Shown: positions 1 to 7,985, counted from the first letter of the stretch. The stretch: DNA of 64,000 bases from Bradyrhizobium sp. WSM1417 (GCF_000515415.1 NZ_KI911783.1:474501-538500); one strand, 5' to 3'. Numbers and translations: made by a program. Notes: generated from the sequence alone by a model not told the origin.

Positions 1-106
1 GCCTGAGTTCGTCGATTATTACACCCACATCAAGAACGCCGAGATCGACCGCTTCCTGTCCGAGGTAACCGACTGGGAGCACAAGGAATATTTCGAGGTG
101 TTTTGA
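1..106 (+). CDS. Glutamine synthetase family protein, C-terminal end only
   Basis: Open frame entering from the left edge and ending at a TGA at 104-106; about 34 codons are visible. The tail (EFVDYYTHIKNAE ... VTDWEHKEYFEVF) resembles the extreme C-terminus of GlnT/type III-like glutamine synthetases and related gamma-glutamyl ligases of rhizobia, where a V-T-D-W-E block precedes a terminal aromatic/Phe residue. The ATP-grasp-like catalytic region lies outside the window, so the substrate cannot be judged. The gene is convergent with the liv-type operon that follows, with a palindromic repeat between them. Confidence 0.6.
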   Translation, partial: PEFVDYYTHIKNAEIDRFLSEVTDWEHKEYFEVF

Positions 107-111
107 CCTCG

Positions 112-217
112 GCTCTCTCCCGTCATTGCGAGGAGCTCTTGCGACGAAGCAATCCAGACTGTCGCATCAGAAACAGTCTGGATTGCTTCGCTACGCTCGC
201 AATGACGGGAGAGAGCG
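112..217. repeat. Long palindromic repeat (CGTCATTGCGAG family), copy 1
   Basis: Near-perfect inverted repeat: a left arm running GCTCTCTCCCGTCATTGCGAG is mirrored by the right arm ending in CGCAATGACGGGAGAGAGC. The inner part contains a second mirrored block, AATCCAGACTG / CAGTCTGGATT. Two more copies occur at 49696-49781 and 53777-53863. It sits between two convergent genes and could act as a bidirectional transcription stop, which is inference. Confidence 0.85.
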
Positions 218-222
218 GAGGC

Positions 223-951
223 TCAAATCCCCAGATATTTGTGCTGCAGATCCGGCTCAGCCAACAGCTCGTCCGAGGTACCGCTCCACACCGTCTTGCC
301 GCGCTCGATGATGGTGTGGCGGTCGCAGATGCGGGCGAGGTGGTCGACGTTCTTGTCGACGACCAGGATCGACTGTCCCCGGCTCTTGAGCAGCGACAGA
401 CAGCTCCAGATCTCTTCGCGGATCAGGGGCGCCAGGCCTTCGGTCGCTTCATCCAGGATGAGGAGCTTTGGGTTGGTCATCAACGCGCGGCCGATGGCGA
501 GCATCTGCTGCTCGCCGCCGGAGAGCTGGTTGCCCATGTTGGAGGCGCGCTCGGCGAGGCGCGGAAACATCACGTAGATCGCCGCCAGCGTCCAGGGATT
601 GCGGCTGTCGAAACGATCGGCGGCGGCCGCGACCAGGTTTTCGCGCACGGTGAGGTTCGGGAAGATCTGCCGCCCCTCGGGGACGAGGCCGACACCGAGT
701 TGCGCGATCCTGTAGGACGGTTGCGTCCGCACTTCCGAGCCCGCAAAGCGGATGCTGCCTGCGCGCGCCGGCGTCAGGCCCATGATCGAGCGGATGGTCG
801 TGGTCTTGCCCATGCCGTTGCGGCCCATAAGCGAGACCATCTCGCCTGACTTGACCGACAGTGACAAGCCGAACAGCACTTGGGACAGGCCGTAGCAGGT
901 CTCGATGCCGTCGACCTCGAGCAGCGTGTCACCCATCCCTTTTTCAGACAT
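223..951 (-). CDS. HAAT-family ABC transporter ATP-binding protein (LivF type)
   Basis: Cytoplasmic ATPase of a branched-chain amino acid type (HAAT) importer, 242 aa. Walker A is GRNGMGKTT (about residues 42-50), the signature is LSGGEQQ and Walker B is LLILDEATEGL; the length and the MGRNGMGKT variant are typical of LivF rather than LivG. It is the last gene of a minus-strand operon livH-livM-livG-livF and overlaps livG by 8 bases. An in-frame ATG at 936 (MGDTLLEV) is an alternative start; neither ATG has a strong ribosome site, consistent with translational coupling. HAAT systems of rhizobia carry amino acids, amides, urea or aromatic acids, so the substrate is not decided. Confidence 0.93.
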   Translation of the reverse strand: MSEKGMGDTLLEVDGIETCYGLSQVLFGLSLSVKSGEMVSLMGRNGMGKTTTIRSIMGLTPARAGSIRFAGSEVRTQPSYRIAQLGVGLVPEGRQIFPNLTVRENLVAAAADRFDSRNPWTLAAIYVMFPRLAERASNMGNQLSGGEQQMLAIGRALMTNPKLLILDEATEGLAPLIREEIWSCLSLLKSRGQSILVVDKNVDHLARICDRHTIIERGKTVWSGTSDELLAEPDLQHKYLGI

Positions 952-1711
952 GGTGCGTCACCACATGCGCCTCGCCGAGATAGGCGCGCTTGACGTCCTC
1001 GTTCGCACGGATCGCGGCCGGATCGCCGGAGGCGATGACGCGGCCATAGACCAGCACGGAGATACGGTCGGCGAGCGCAAACACCGCCGGCATGTCGTGC
1101 TCGACCAGCACGATCGAGACCTCTTTGCGCAGCTCCTGGAGCAGCTGCACCATGCGCTGGGACTCGGTGACGCCGAGGCCGGCCATTGGCTCGTCGAGCA
1201 GCAAAAGCTTCGGCTTGCTTGCCAGGGCAACCGCCAGCTCGATCTGGCGACGCTCGCCATGGCTGAGCCTGGACACCAGGACGTCGGCACGATGGGCGAG
1301 ACCGACGCGGTCGAGCGCGGCATGCGCGGCATCGCGCAGGCCCTTCTCCTTGCGTGCATCGGCGAAGAATCGGAATGAGGTGCCGGCATGCGCCTGCGCC
1401 GCGAGCGCGACATTGTCGGCGGCGGTGAAATCGAGCAGCAGTGAGGTGATCTGGAACGAACGTGCCAGGCCCAGCGCGCAGCGGCGATAGGCCGGCAGAT
1501 AGGTGATGTCGCGCCCCGCCAGCGAGACGCTGCCGGAATGCGGCTCCAGATGCCCGGTGAGCTGGCTGATCAGCGTGGTCTTGCCGGCGCCGTTCGGGCC
1601 GATGATGGCGTGCAGCTCGCCTGCCGCAACGTCGAGCGAAACGTTGTCCGTTGCAACGATGCCGCCGAAGCGGCGCACCAGCTTGTCGACACGGAGCAGC
1701 GGCTCAGCCAC
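944..1711 (-). CDS. HAAT-family ABC transporter ATP-binding protein (LivG type)
   Basis: Second ATPase of the importer, 255 aa. Walker A is GPNGAGKTT, the signature reads LSHGERRQIE (a His in place of the usual Gly, seen in several HAAT ATPases), Walker B is LLLLDEPMAGL, and the switch His lies in VEHDM. The start codon is GTG at 1709-1711, preceded on the minus strand by GGGAGG at good spacing. It overlaps the stop of livM by 8 bases and the start of livF by 8 bases, so the set is translated as one unit. Confidence 0.93.
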   Translation of the reverse strand: MAEPLLRVDKLVRRFGGIVATDNVSLDVAAGELHAIIGPNGAGKTTLISQLTGHLEPHSGSVSLAGRDITYLPAYRRCALGLARSFQITSLLLDFTAADNVALAAQAHAGTSFRFFADARKEKGLRDAAHAALDRVGLAHRADVLVSRLSHGERRQIELAVALASKPKLLLLDEPMAGLGVTESQRMVQLLQELRKEVSIVLVEHDMPAVFALADRISVLVYGRVIASGDPAAIRANEDVKRAYLGEAHVVTHHV

Positions 1712-2648
1712 GGTTGAGCCTCCCGAGCAGGCCCATGATGCCGCCGCGGCCGAACAGCACGATCAGCAGCAGCAGCGGGCCCATGATCAGCGCCCAGTAT
1801 TCAGTGAGCTGCGACAAGAACTCTTCCAGCAGCAAATACACCACCGCGCCGATGACCGGGCCGAACAGCGTGCCCATGCCCCCGAGGATCACCATCACCA
1901 TGAGGTCGCCGGAACGGGTCCAGTACATCGCGGCCGGGCTGACGAAATCGGTGTTGTTGGCGAGCAGCGCGCCGGCAAGGCCGCACATCATGCCCGAGAT
2001 GACGAAGCAGACCAGCTGGTAGCGTTTCGAGGGAAAGCCGATCGCCTGCATGCGCTGCTCGTTGGAGCGCAGGCCCTGCAGGACGAGGCCAAAGCGCGAA
2101 TTGACAATGCGCCAGATCAGGAAGACCACGCCGAACAGGCAGGCGAGGCAAAGATAATAGAACTGCGTGCGGTTCGACAGATTGATCAATCCGGAGAAGT
2201 CGCTGCGTTTGTAGACGGTGAGGCCGTCATCGCCGCCGTAACGCGCCAGCCCCGAGGCGACGTAATAGGCCATCTGCGCGAAGGCGAGCGTGATCATGAT
2301 GAAGTAAACGCCACGCGTGCGAAGCGAGAGCGCGCCGATCACGACGGCGTAAGTCGCGGAGGCTGCGAGCGCGACCGGAAACTGGATGAAGCCGCTTCCC
2401 ACGCCTTCCTGCGCCAGCATGCCGACCGCGTAACCGCCGATGCCGAGATAGGCGGCATGGCCAAAACTCATCATGCCGCCAAAACCCATGATGAGGTTGA
2501 GGCTCGCGGCCGCCAGCGCCAGGATGACGATGCGCGTGAACAGCGTCAGGATGAAGATGTTGCCGGAGAGTTGCGAATAGAGCGGCAGCAGCACGAGGCC
2601 CGCCAGCATCAGGGCCGTGACGGCCTTAGCTACAGTGAAAGTCTTCAT
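1704..2648 (-). CDS. HAAT-family ABC transporter permease (LivM type)
   Basis: Inner-membrane permease, 314 aa, with many hydrophobic helices and the LivM hallmark around residues 45-65 (SLNLIMGFGGMMSFGHAAYLG), where the G-x-x-S-F/L-G-x-A block is characteristic of BPD_transp_2 permeases. The ATG at 2646-2648 overlaps the TGA of the upstream livH in an ATGA arrangement. It pairs with the LivH-like permease to form the translocation pore. The encoded operon has no periplasmic binding protein of its own. Confidence 0.92.
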   Translation of the reverse strand: MKTFTVAKAVTALMLAGLVLLPLYSQLSGNIFILTLFTRIVILALAAASLNLIMGFGGMMSFGHAAYLGIGGYAVGMLAQEGVGSGFIQFPVALAASATYAVVIGALSLRTRGVYFIMITLAFAQMAYYVASGLARYGGDDGLTVYKRSDFSGLINLSNRTQFYYLCLACLFGVVFLIWRIVNSRFGLVLQGLRSNEQRMQAIGFPSKRYQLVCFVISGMMCGLAGALLANNTDFVSPAAMYWTRSGDLMVMVILGGMGTLFGPVIGAVVYLLLEEFLSQLTEYWALIMGPLLLLIVLFGRGGIMGLLGRLNRG

Positions 2649-3562
2649 CGACGGTTGGCCGGAAACAGCCCCTCCGGCCGCACCACCAGCACGATCGCCA
2701 TCAGCAGATAGATCAGCATGGACGACAGCGCGGGCGCCGCAGTGGAGGCCGCGGCGCCGCTCAGCACCTGCCGCAACAAATTGGGCAGGAAGGCACGGCC
2801 GAGCGTGTCGATCATGCCGACGAAGATCGCGGCCAGGAACGCGCCCCGGATCGAACCGATGCCGCCGATCACGATGATGACGAAGGCGAGGATCAGGATG
2901 TTCTCGCCCATGCCGATCTGCACGGTGAGGATCGGCGCCTGCATCAACCCGGCAAGGCCGGCGAGCGCGGCACCGAGGCCGAACACCAAGGTGTAGAGCA
3001 GCTTGATGTTGATGCCGAGCGCGCCGATCATCTCGCGATTGGAGGCGCCGGCCCGGATCAGCATGCCGATGCGGGTGCGCATCACGCCGAGATAGAGCAG
3101 CAGCGCAACCAGCAGCGCCACGACGATGATGGCGAGGCGATAAGCGGGATAGTGAATGCCCGGCAGGATCGGCACCGGCACGGTGAGCCAGGCCGGCAGC
3201 GGCAGCGCAAGCCCGGCCGGCCCCCAGATCAGCCGCACGGCTTCGTTGAAGAACAGGATCAGGCCGAAGGTCGCGAGCACATGGTCGAGATGGTCGCGTC
3301 CGTAGAGATGCCGCAGCGCGGTCATCTCGAGAACGATGCCGAGCACGAGCGTCGCGCCGAGCGCCAGCAGCGCGCCGAGCAGGAAGCTGCCGGTCCAGGC
3401 TGCGAAGGTCGCGGCGAAATAGGCGCCCATCATGTAGAGCGAGCCGTGCGCGAGGTTGACGAGATCCATGATCCCGAACACCAGCGTCAGGCCGGCGGCG
3501 AGCAGGAACAGCAGCAGGCCGAACTGCAAACCGTTCAAGAACTGTTCGACGACGAGCAGCAT
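2645..3562 (-). CDS. HAAT-family ABC transporter permease (LivH type)
   Basis: First gene of the operon, 305 aa from the ATG at 3562; an in-frame TTG one codon earlier is less likely. It begins with a LivH-like segment (LNGLQFGLLLFLLAAGLTLVFGIMDLVNLAHG), whose N-L-A-H-G block is the LivH counterpart of the LivM G-H-A motif, and has about eight hydrophobic segments. It forms the membrane channel with the LivM-like protein. No binding-protein gene lies upstream; bjaI-associated genes on the same strand precede it by about 310 bases. Confidence 0.92.
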   Translation of the reverse strand: MLLVVEQFLNGLQFGLLLFLLAAGLTLVFGIMDLVNLAHGSLYMMGAYFAATFAAWTGSFLLGALLALGATLVLGIVLEMTALRHLYGRDHLDHVLATFGLILFFNEAVRLIWGPAGLALPLPAWLTVPVPILPGIHYPAYRLAIIVVALLVALLLYLGVMRTRIGMLIRAGASNREMIGALGINIKLLYTLVFGLGAALAGLAGLMQAPILTVQIGMGENILILAFVIIVIGGIGSIRGAFLAAIFVGMIDTLGRAFLPNLLRQVLSGAAASTAAPALSSMLIYLLMAIVLVVRPEGLFPANRR

Positions 3563-3872
3563 CAAAACTCTTTCAGGCGCACGCAGGTTCGCGCCGATGT
3601 TCGAACACGGTCGCCATCAGTGAAAGAGCTCCCCCTGCCTGTACAAGGCGGAAAAATGGGTAATGGCAGTATCGTTCCGAGGCAAGAGCGATTCGACACC
3701 AAACATGCACTTTGTTGCATGCCGATGCATGAGATCGATCGTGGCCCTGTAATTTGCCCTGCAAGAAGACTGCCGCGCAGGATGGGTCAACCTGCCGCAC
3801 CCAAACGGATCACCCTCCCTCCGTTCCCGGAGAGAGGGTGTGAAATTCGTCGCAACGTATGGATGGAGACGC
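3563..3872. other. Intergenic region with a terminator-like inverted repeat
   Basis: About 310 bases between the small gene after bjaI and the liv-type operon, both read from the minus strand. An inverted repeat at 3811-3840 (CACCCTCCCTCCG / CGGAGAGAGGGTG) could end the bjaI transcript, but it has no following T run and may instead be a half copy of the CCTCTCCC repeat family. The liv promoter must lie in the remaining part; I could not pick out convincing -35/-10 boxes. A 75-codon open frame on the minus strand here has no coding character. Confidence 0.4.
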
Positions 3873-4091
3873 CTAGTGCGACGTCATCTGCCGGGGAAGG
3901 TCATCCGGCTCGGCGAGCACGCTGTTGGCTGTCGAGGCCTCCAGCGCCGCCATCCGGAACAGATAGGCGAGCGTCGCCAATCCGGTGTCTTCCGCCATCT
4001 GCGCGAGCTCGAGCGCCATGTCGGACATGTAGCCGAGATTTTCGTCTTTGATCTGCGCCATGATCTGGCTGTCCCGCATCATGTTCGACAT
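3873..4091 (-). CDS. Small conserved-looking protein coupled to bjaI, function unknown
   Basis: A 72-aa protein starting at the ATG at 4089-4091, one base after the stop codon of bjaI, so the two are probably translated together. It is Met-rich and helical in character (MSNMMRDSQIMAQIKDENLG, then YMSDMALELAQMAEDTG). It has no signal peptide, no membrane helix and no motif I recognise. Codon use is like that of neighbouring genes. A longer reading that starts inside bjaI is unlikely. Placement directly behind the autoinducer synthase suggests a role linked to quorum sensing, but that is only context. Confidence 0.65.
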   Translation of the reverse strand: MSNMMRDSQIMAQIKDENLGYMSDMALELAQMAEDTGLATLAYLFRMAALEASTANSVLAEPDDLPRQMTSH

Positions 4092-4092
4092 C

Positions 4093-4752
4093 TCAGGCGC
4101 TCTTTCGTTGCGCGGCAGCGAGGCCGCAGAGGTTGGCACGGGCGACGGCGTCCAGACGCGGGCCGTCCTGTTGCACGATAGAAGGCATGCCGATGCGATC
4201 ATGCAGGGCATCGAGCGTCTCCCGACGAATGTCGATCGTCGCCGCCATGGTCCACGCATTCTCCACCAGAGCCGGCAGACCGAGCGGGGTCACGACGAAG
4301 CCGGCCTCATGAAAGCGCGGCAACCACCAGGTTTCCATGATCGCGCTGACTTGCGCGATCCCCTGACCGAGGCAGAACTCCTGCACCGCCGCCATCAGTT
4401 GCAGGTTGAGCGCGCCGTCGCGGCGATCGCGCACGACGAAGTAGCGCGACCATTCCCAGACCAGCGGATCCGCCGGGCAGCCGCGCACGGCCGCCAGATG
4501 GGGAAAGACTTCGCTCATCATCGAAGGCTTGGTGGTCGGGTAGAGCCGGTGACCGCCGATGACACGGCGCCCCTCCAGCGCAAGCAGATAGACGGTGTCC
4601 TCGTCGTCATAGGAATCGATTTCGCGACAATCCGGCCTGCGCAGCGTCTCCCAGCCCCGCTCTTCGACGAAGATGTCGTGCCGCAGCCGGAAATGCTGAT
4701 CGAGTATATCTTCGTAAAGGTGGCGATTTACTGCAGAAATGGCGTGAATCAT
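4093..4752 (-). CDS. bjaI: Acyl-homoserine-lactone synthase, BjaI (isovaleryl-HSL) type
   Basis: LuxI-family synthase, 219 aa from MIHAIS; an upstream in-frame ATG at 4764 with GAGG before it is an alternative. The LuxI landmarks are visible: RLRHDIFVEERGW (Arg, Phe and Trp of the family core), SYDDEDTVYLL, and GGHRLYPT followed by VWEWSRYFVV with the conserved Glu-Ser-Arg area. The sequence closely matches what I remember of B. japonicum BjaI, which joins isovaleryl-CoA to S-adenosylmethionine to make isovaleryl-homoserine lactone, using an acyl-CoA rather than acyl-ACP. A BraI-like aryl-HSL synthase is the main alternative. It lies downstream of and on the same strand as bjaR, with a palindrome between them. 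Confidence 0.88.
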   Translation of the reverse strand: MIHAISAVNRHLYEDILDQHFRLRHDIFVEERGWETLRRPDCREIDSYDDEDTVYLLALEGRRVIGGHRLYPTTKPSMMSEVFPHLAAVRGCPADPLVWEWSRYFVVRDRRDGALNLQLMAAVQEFCLGQGIAQVSAIMETWWLPRFHEAGFVVTPLGLPALVENAWTMAATIDIRRETLDALHDRIGMPSIVQQDGPRLDAVARANLCGLAAAQRKSA

Positions 4753-4811
4753 GAAAGCCCCCATTCGTCCTCAATGGAGGCACCCTCTGCGAAAAGAGGA
4801 TGGTTCGATAT

Positions 4812-4825
4812 TGGGAAATTTCCCA
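4812..4825. promoter_or_regulatory. Perfect 14-bp palindrome in the bjaI promoter, probable BjaR site
   Basis: TGGGAAATTTCCCA is a perfect palindrome in the short bjaR-bjaI gap, 60 bases upstream of the bjaI start. LuxR-family activators bind dyads of this size just upstream of the -35 region, so this is the likely BjaR operator. Assignment rests on position and symmetry only. Confidence 0.65.
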
Positions 4826-4833
4826 GTACGTCG

Positions 4834-5562
4834 TTAGGGATTGATGATCTTGTTGCGAATCGCCAATGCAACCGCATGCGTACGGTTGACGGCTCCGAGC
4901 TTGCGCCCGGCGGTCGCGAGATGCTCTTCGGCGGTACGCTGCGTGATGTGCAGGATCTCGCCGATTTCCCAGGCCGATTTGCCCTGCGAAGCCCAGGAGA
5001 TCACCTCGCGCTCGCGCGGGGTGAGGCGCGTCGAGGGATACGGCGCCGGATCGAGCAGACGGCGAATGTGGTCGAAGCCATACATCGCCATCAGGTGCAA
5101 TGCCGGCTTGCTGCGGGCGTTGAGATCGAGATGGATGCCGCCGAGCGACACGGCGGCCTCATAGCCGGTGAGCCCGTGGATCGGCACGATGAAGCCGCGC
5201 GACATGCGGAAATCGCCGGCGCGGTTCATGACCTCCGCCGCGCCCGGATCGAGTTCGGCATCATAGGGCGCTTCCGACCATTCGAACGGGTTGACCGATT
5301 GTCGGCACATCCGCACCACCGGGTCGACGCGGTCGTAGTTGTTCTGGGTGTAGAGGCTGAACCATTCCGCGGGCCAGCGCTTGGCGAGCACCATCTGTGC
5401 GAACCGCTGGTCGGGATTTGGCAACCCTGTCACGATGATGGTTTCAAAGCCGAAGCGCCCGAAGGCCCCTTCGAGCGCATTCATAGCGTCTGGAACCCTA
5501 TGATAGGCCCCAAGCCCCTCAATGAAGTCGAGCGCTTCCCGGCCATAATCCACGGCGGACAT
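4834..5562 (-). CDS. bjaR: LuxR-family quorum-sensing regulator, BjaR type
   Basis: 242 aa with an N-terminal autoinducer-binding domain (residues about 20-165; conserved W-x-x-x-Y in AEWFSLYTQNNYDRVDP and the Asp-Pro pair) and a C-terminal LuxR helix-turn-helix (about 175-240; LTPREREVISWASQGKSAWEIG followed by TAEEHLATAGRKLGAVNRTHAV). The start at 5562 has AGGAAA eight bases upstream. It sits directly upstream of bjaI on the same strand, as in B. japonicum, where BjaR responds to isovaleryl-HSL and activates bjaI. Confidence 0.88.
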   Translation of the reverse strand: MSAVDYGREALDFIEGLGAYHRVPDAMNALEGAFGRFGFETIIVTGLPNPDQRFAQMVLAKRWPAEWFSLYTQNNYDRVDPVVRMCRQSVNPFEWSEAPYDAELDPGAAEVMNRAGDFRMSRGFIVPIHGLTGYEAAVSLGGIHLDLNARSKPALHLMAMYGFDHIRRLLDPAPYPSTRLTPREREVISWASQGKSAWEIGEILHITQRTAEEHLATAGRKLGAVNRTHAVALAIRNKIINP

Positions 5563-5727
5563 CGGTGCGTTTCCTGACCCTCGCTATCGCTATAGCACGT
5601 CCTGGCGACTGCCTCAATTCACCGCTTCCGTAGTTTCCCGGTATCCCATTGACCCCGAAGGTTTAATCTACTTGTGGAAGAAGTGACGTCAAGATACACC
5701 TATGATGTCTGAAGCGGGGAAACCACG

Positions 5728-5904
5728 ATGGAAGACGAGGACATCGCCCTCAACAGCGTGCTCGGCCTGGAACTCAACCGCGTATTTTTCGCCGTCCGCG
5801 AAACGGCAAACAAGCAGAAGATCATCGAGTTCGCGCGCGGGGTGCTGCAAAGCGAGCGCAGCCAGCCGGCAGAGAGCGCCACGCCGGACGGACCGGCGAG
5901 CTAG
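5728..5904 (+). CDS. Small hypothetical protein (58 aa)
   Basis: A short open frame with ATG at 5728, a GGGGA ribosome site eight bases before it and a TAG at 5902. The predicted protein begins MEDEDIALNSVLGLELNR and is mostly helical and charged, with no signal peptide or membrane helix. Third positions are dominated by G and C as in the flanking genes, which is the main argument that it is coding. It is divergent from bjaR, with about 165 bases between the two starts. I do not recognise a family. Confidence 0.5.
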   Translation: MEDEDIALNSVLGLELNRVFFAVRETANKQKIIEFARGVLQSERSQPAESATPDGPAS

Positions 5905-6023
5905 CACGCAATTGCGACAACCGACGCCGCTACAACAGATCGCGCGCCGCCCTTGCCGCTGGCTGACATCATGGCTCTCGTGAGATAATCGCCGCCAAGG
6001 ATTATCTTTCGGATGCCCAGGAC

Positions 6024-6962
6024 ATGATGACGCTGCGCCAGGTTGAAGTGATCCGTGCCGTGATGGTGACGGGCACGATCGGCGGCGCGGCGAAGCTGCT
6101 GAACGTCTCGGCGCCGGGCATCAGCCGCCTCGTCAAATACACCGAGCGCTCGCTCGGCATCCGCTTCTTCCAGCGCCAGAACGGACGCTATTTCCCCACC
6201 CCGGAAGCCGAGAACATCTTCGAGCAGATCAACAGCGTCTACAAGAAGGTCGACGACCTCTCCGAGATCATTTCCAAGATCGGACGCGGCGGATTGTCGG
6301 AATTGCGCATCGGCTCGGTGCCGAGCATTTCGCAAGTCATGGTGCCGCGCGCGATCGAGCGGGTCCGGCGGCGCTATCCGGACCTCGGCATCGACATCAA
6401 CATCCTCAAGCTCGAGGAAGCGATCGACTATCTCATGCTCGGCCGCGGCGAGTGCGTGGCGATGAGCTACCGCCTGGAGCATTCCGGGCTCGACTTCATG
6501 CCGCTCGCCTCGGGGGAGCTCTATTGCATCGTGCCGCCGGGCCACGAGCTCGCCGGCCGCAAGCAGGTCTCCGCGGCCGAGATCACGCGCTATCCGCTGA
6601 TCGGCATCGATCCCAACGATCCCTACGGGCGGATCATGGCCGAGATCTTCGCGCGCCACCGCCTCCAGTACAACATCACCATTCGCGCTCGCTTCGGCAC
6701 CACGGTCTGCGCGCTGGTGAAGGCGGGGCTCGGCATCGCCATCATCGACCAGTTCACGGTGGCCCATGGGGGCTATCCCGGCATCGAGCTGATCAAGATC
6801 ACCGAGCCGACGCGATTCGACACCTATATCGCGGTGAAGCGCGGCGCACCGTTGTCGCTTCACGTCGAGTATTTCATCGAGTCCCTGCGCGCAGAGATGC
6901 GCGCGGTCGAGCCGTCGCGGGACAAAGGCAGGGCCGCGCCGCCACGAGGGCGGAAGAGATAA
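6024..6962 (+). CDS. LysR-family transcriptional regulator
   Basis: 312 aa. The N-terminal winged helix-turn-helix is clear (TLRQVEVIRAVMVTGTIGGAAKLLN, then SAPGISRLVKYTERSLG), followed by the effector domain with two alpha/beta lobes (about residues 93-300). A second ATG at 6027 is as likely as the first because AGGA lies only a base or two before 6024. It precedes the shikimate/quinate-type operon on the same strand with a 144-bp gap, so it is the natural candidate regulator of that operon. LysR proteins of quinate and aromatic pathways are usually activated by a pathway compound. Confidence 0.85.
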   Translation: MMTLRQVEVIRAVMVTGTIGGAAKLLNVSAPGISRLVKYTERSLGIRFFQRQNGRYFPTPEAENIFEQINSVYKKVDDLSEIISKIGRGGLSELRIGSVPSISQVMVPRAIERVRRRYPDLGIDINILKLEEAIDYLMLGRGECVAMSYRLEHSGLDFMPLASGELYCIVPPGHELAGRKQVSAAEITRYPLIGIDPNDPYGRIMAEIFARHRLQYNITIRARFGTTVCALVKAGLGIAIIDQFTVAHGGYPGIELIKITEPTRFDTYIAVKRGAPLSLHVEYFIESLRAEMRAVEPSRDKGRAAPPRGRKR

Positions 6963-6964
6963 CA

Positions 6965-7005
6965 TTATGTTAGGTTTGCAGGACAAAAGGGTAATTGTGT
7001 TAGGC
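6965..7005. promoter_or_regulatory. Direct repeat ATTxTGTTAGG in the promoter of the shikimate-type operon
   Basis: ATTATGTTAGG (6965-6975) and ATTGTGTTAGG (6995-7005) are near-identical 11-mers with starts exactly 30 bases apart, close to three helical turns, in the gap between the LysR gene and the operon. This suits cooperative binding by a regulator dimer or tetramer. No experimental site is known to me. Confidence 0.4.
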
Positions 7006-7106
7006 CGAGGAAAGACTATCGTTCGTAGGGGAAGCCCCCTTGGAATTGGGCGGATTTCCCCGCTAATGGCCGGGACCAAACGCTCCCAACGAGACGATAG
7101 CGAACC

Positions 7107-7985
7107 ATGTCAAAGCGCGGATACGCCGCATCCAAAAAGCTCCTGAGCGGCCTGATCGGCGCACCCATCGCACATTCCGCCTCCCCTGCCATGCACGAGC
7201 GCGCCGCGGAGGGGCTTGGCCTGCGCGGACATTATCAGCTCATCGAAGTGGCCGGCGCCGATGCGGCCGGGCTCCGGCTGATGCTGGAAGGCGTGCGGCG
7301 CCTCGGCTTTGCCGGCGTCAACGTCACCTTTCCTTACAAGGAGGCAGTGGTCCCGCTGCTCGATGAACTGGCACCGGGCGCGGCCGCCATGGGGGCGGTC
7401 AACACCGTCGTCGTTAGCGATGGCCGGCTGATCGGGCACAACACCGACACGACGGGCTTTGCGCGCGCCGTCGCGCCGCTGCTGGCACCGTCCGGCAACG
7501 CGGTCGCCGTGATCGGCACCGGCGGCGTCGGCAAGGCGATCGCCTTTGCGCTGGCGAGCCTTGACGTGACCGACATTCGCATCTTCGACAGCGAGCCGGC
7601 ACGCGCCGAAAAACTCGCCGCGCTGCTCGTCAAGCAGGGTGGCGCCAGGGTCGCCGCAAGCGTCGAGGACGCGCTCGACGGCGCAACGGGCCTCGTCAAC
7701 GGCACGCCGGTCGGCATGCTGCCGAACCGGGAAACGCCGGTCGCGCCGACGCTGCTGCGTCAAAACCTGTGGGTCGCCGATGCCGTCTACTCACCGCTGA
7801 TCACGCCGCTGCTGGCGGCCGCCCAAGCCAAGGGCGCGCGGATCATGACCGGCCGGGAGCTTGCGATCTACCAGGCCGCCGACGCTTTCGAACTGTTCAC
7901 TGGCCTTGCCCCATCAACCGAGATCATGGGAGAGGCATTCGACGGGGTGATGGCGGCACGAAGCCCGGCCTATCACGCAGCGTAA
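7107..7985 (+). CDS. aroE: Shikimate dehydrogenase family protein (catabolic context)
   Basis: 292-aa AroE-family NAD(P)-dependent oxidoreductase interconverting shikimate and 3-dehydroshikimate (or quinate and dehydroquinate). The substrate-binding segment SASPAMH (24-30), the catalytic Lys in NVTFPYKE (K78), the catalytic Asp in HNTDTTG (D114) and a Rossmann loop GTGGVGKA (137-144) are all present. The loop differs from the biosynthetic GAGGAGRA form, and the gene heads an operon with a transporter and 3-dehydroshikimate dehydratase, so I read it as a degradative enzyme rather than the housekeeping AroE. It is followed after 57 bases by the binding-protein gene. Confidence 0.88.
   Translation: MSKRGYAASKKLLSGLIGAPIAHSASPAMHERAAEGLGLRGHYQLIEVAGADAAGLRLMLEGVRRLGFAGVNVTFPYKEAVVPLLDELAPGAAAMGAVNTVVVSDGRLIGHNTDTTGFARAVAPLLAPSGNAVAVIGTGGVGKAIAFALASLDVTDIRIFDSEPARAEKLAALLVKQGGARVAASVEDALDGATGLVNGTPVGMLPNRETPVAPTLLRQNLWVADAVYSPLITPLLAAAQAKGARIMTGRELAIYQAADAFELFTGLAPSTEIMGEAFDGVMAARSPAYHAA

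Noticed and set aside
3573..3800. A 75-codon open frame on the minus strand between the liv-type operon and the bjaI-linked small gene
   Set aside because: Composition and codon use do not look coding, no ribosome site, and it covers the region where the liv promoter must lie.
5617..5650. A possible second BjaR site upstream of bjaR (TTTCCCGGTATCCCA)
   Set aside because: Symmetry is poor compared with the perfect dyad at 4812-4825.
6968..7154. An open frame starting MLGLQDKRVIVLGRGK, reminiscent of the N-terminus of short-chain dehydrogenases
   Set aside because: The likeness ends after about 18 residues, there is no glycine-rich TGxxxGxG motif, and the frame runs into the shikimate dehydrogenase gene. 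Possibly a relic, more likely chance.
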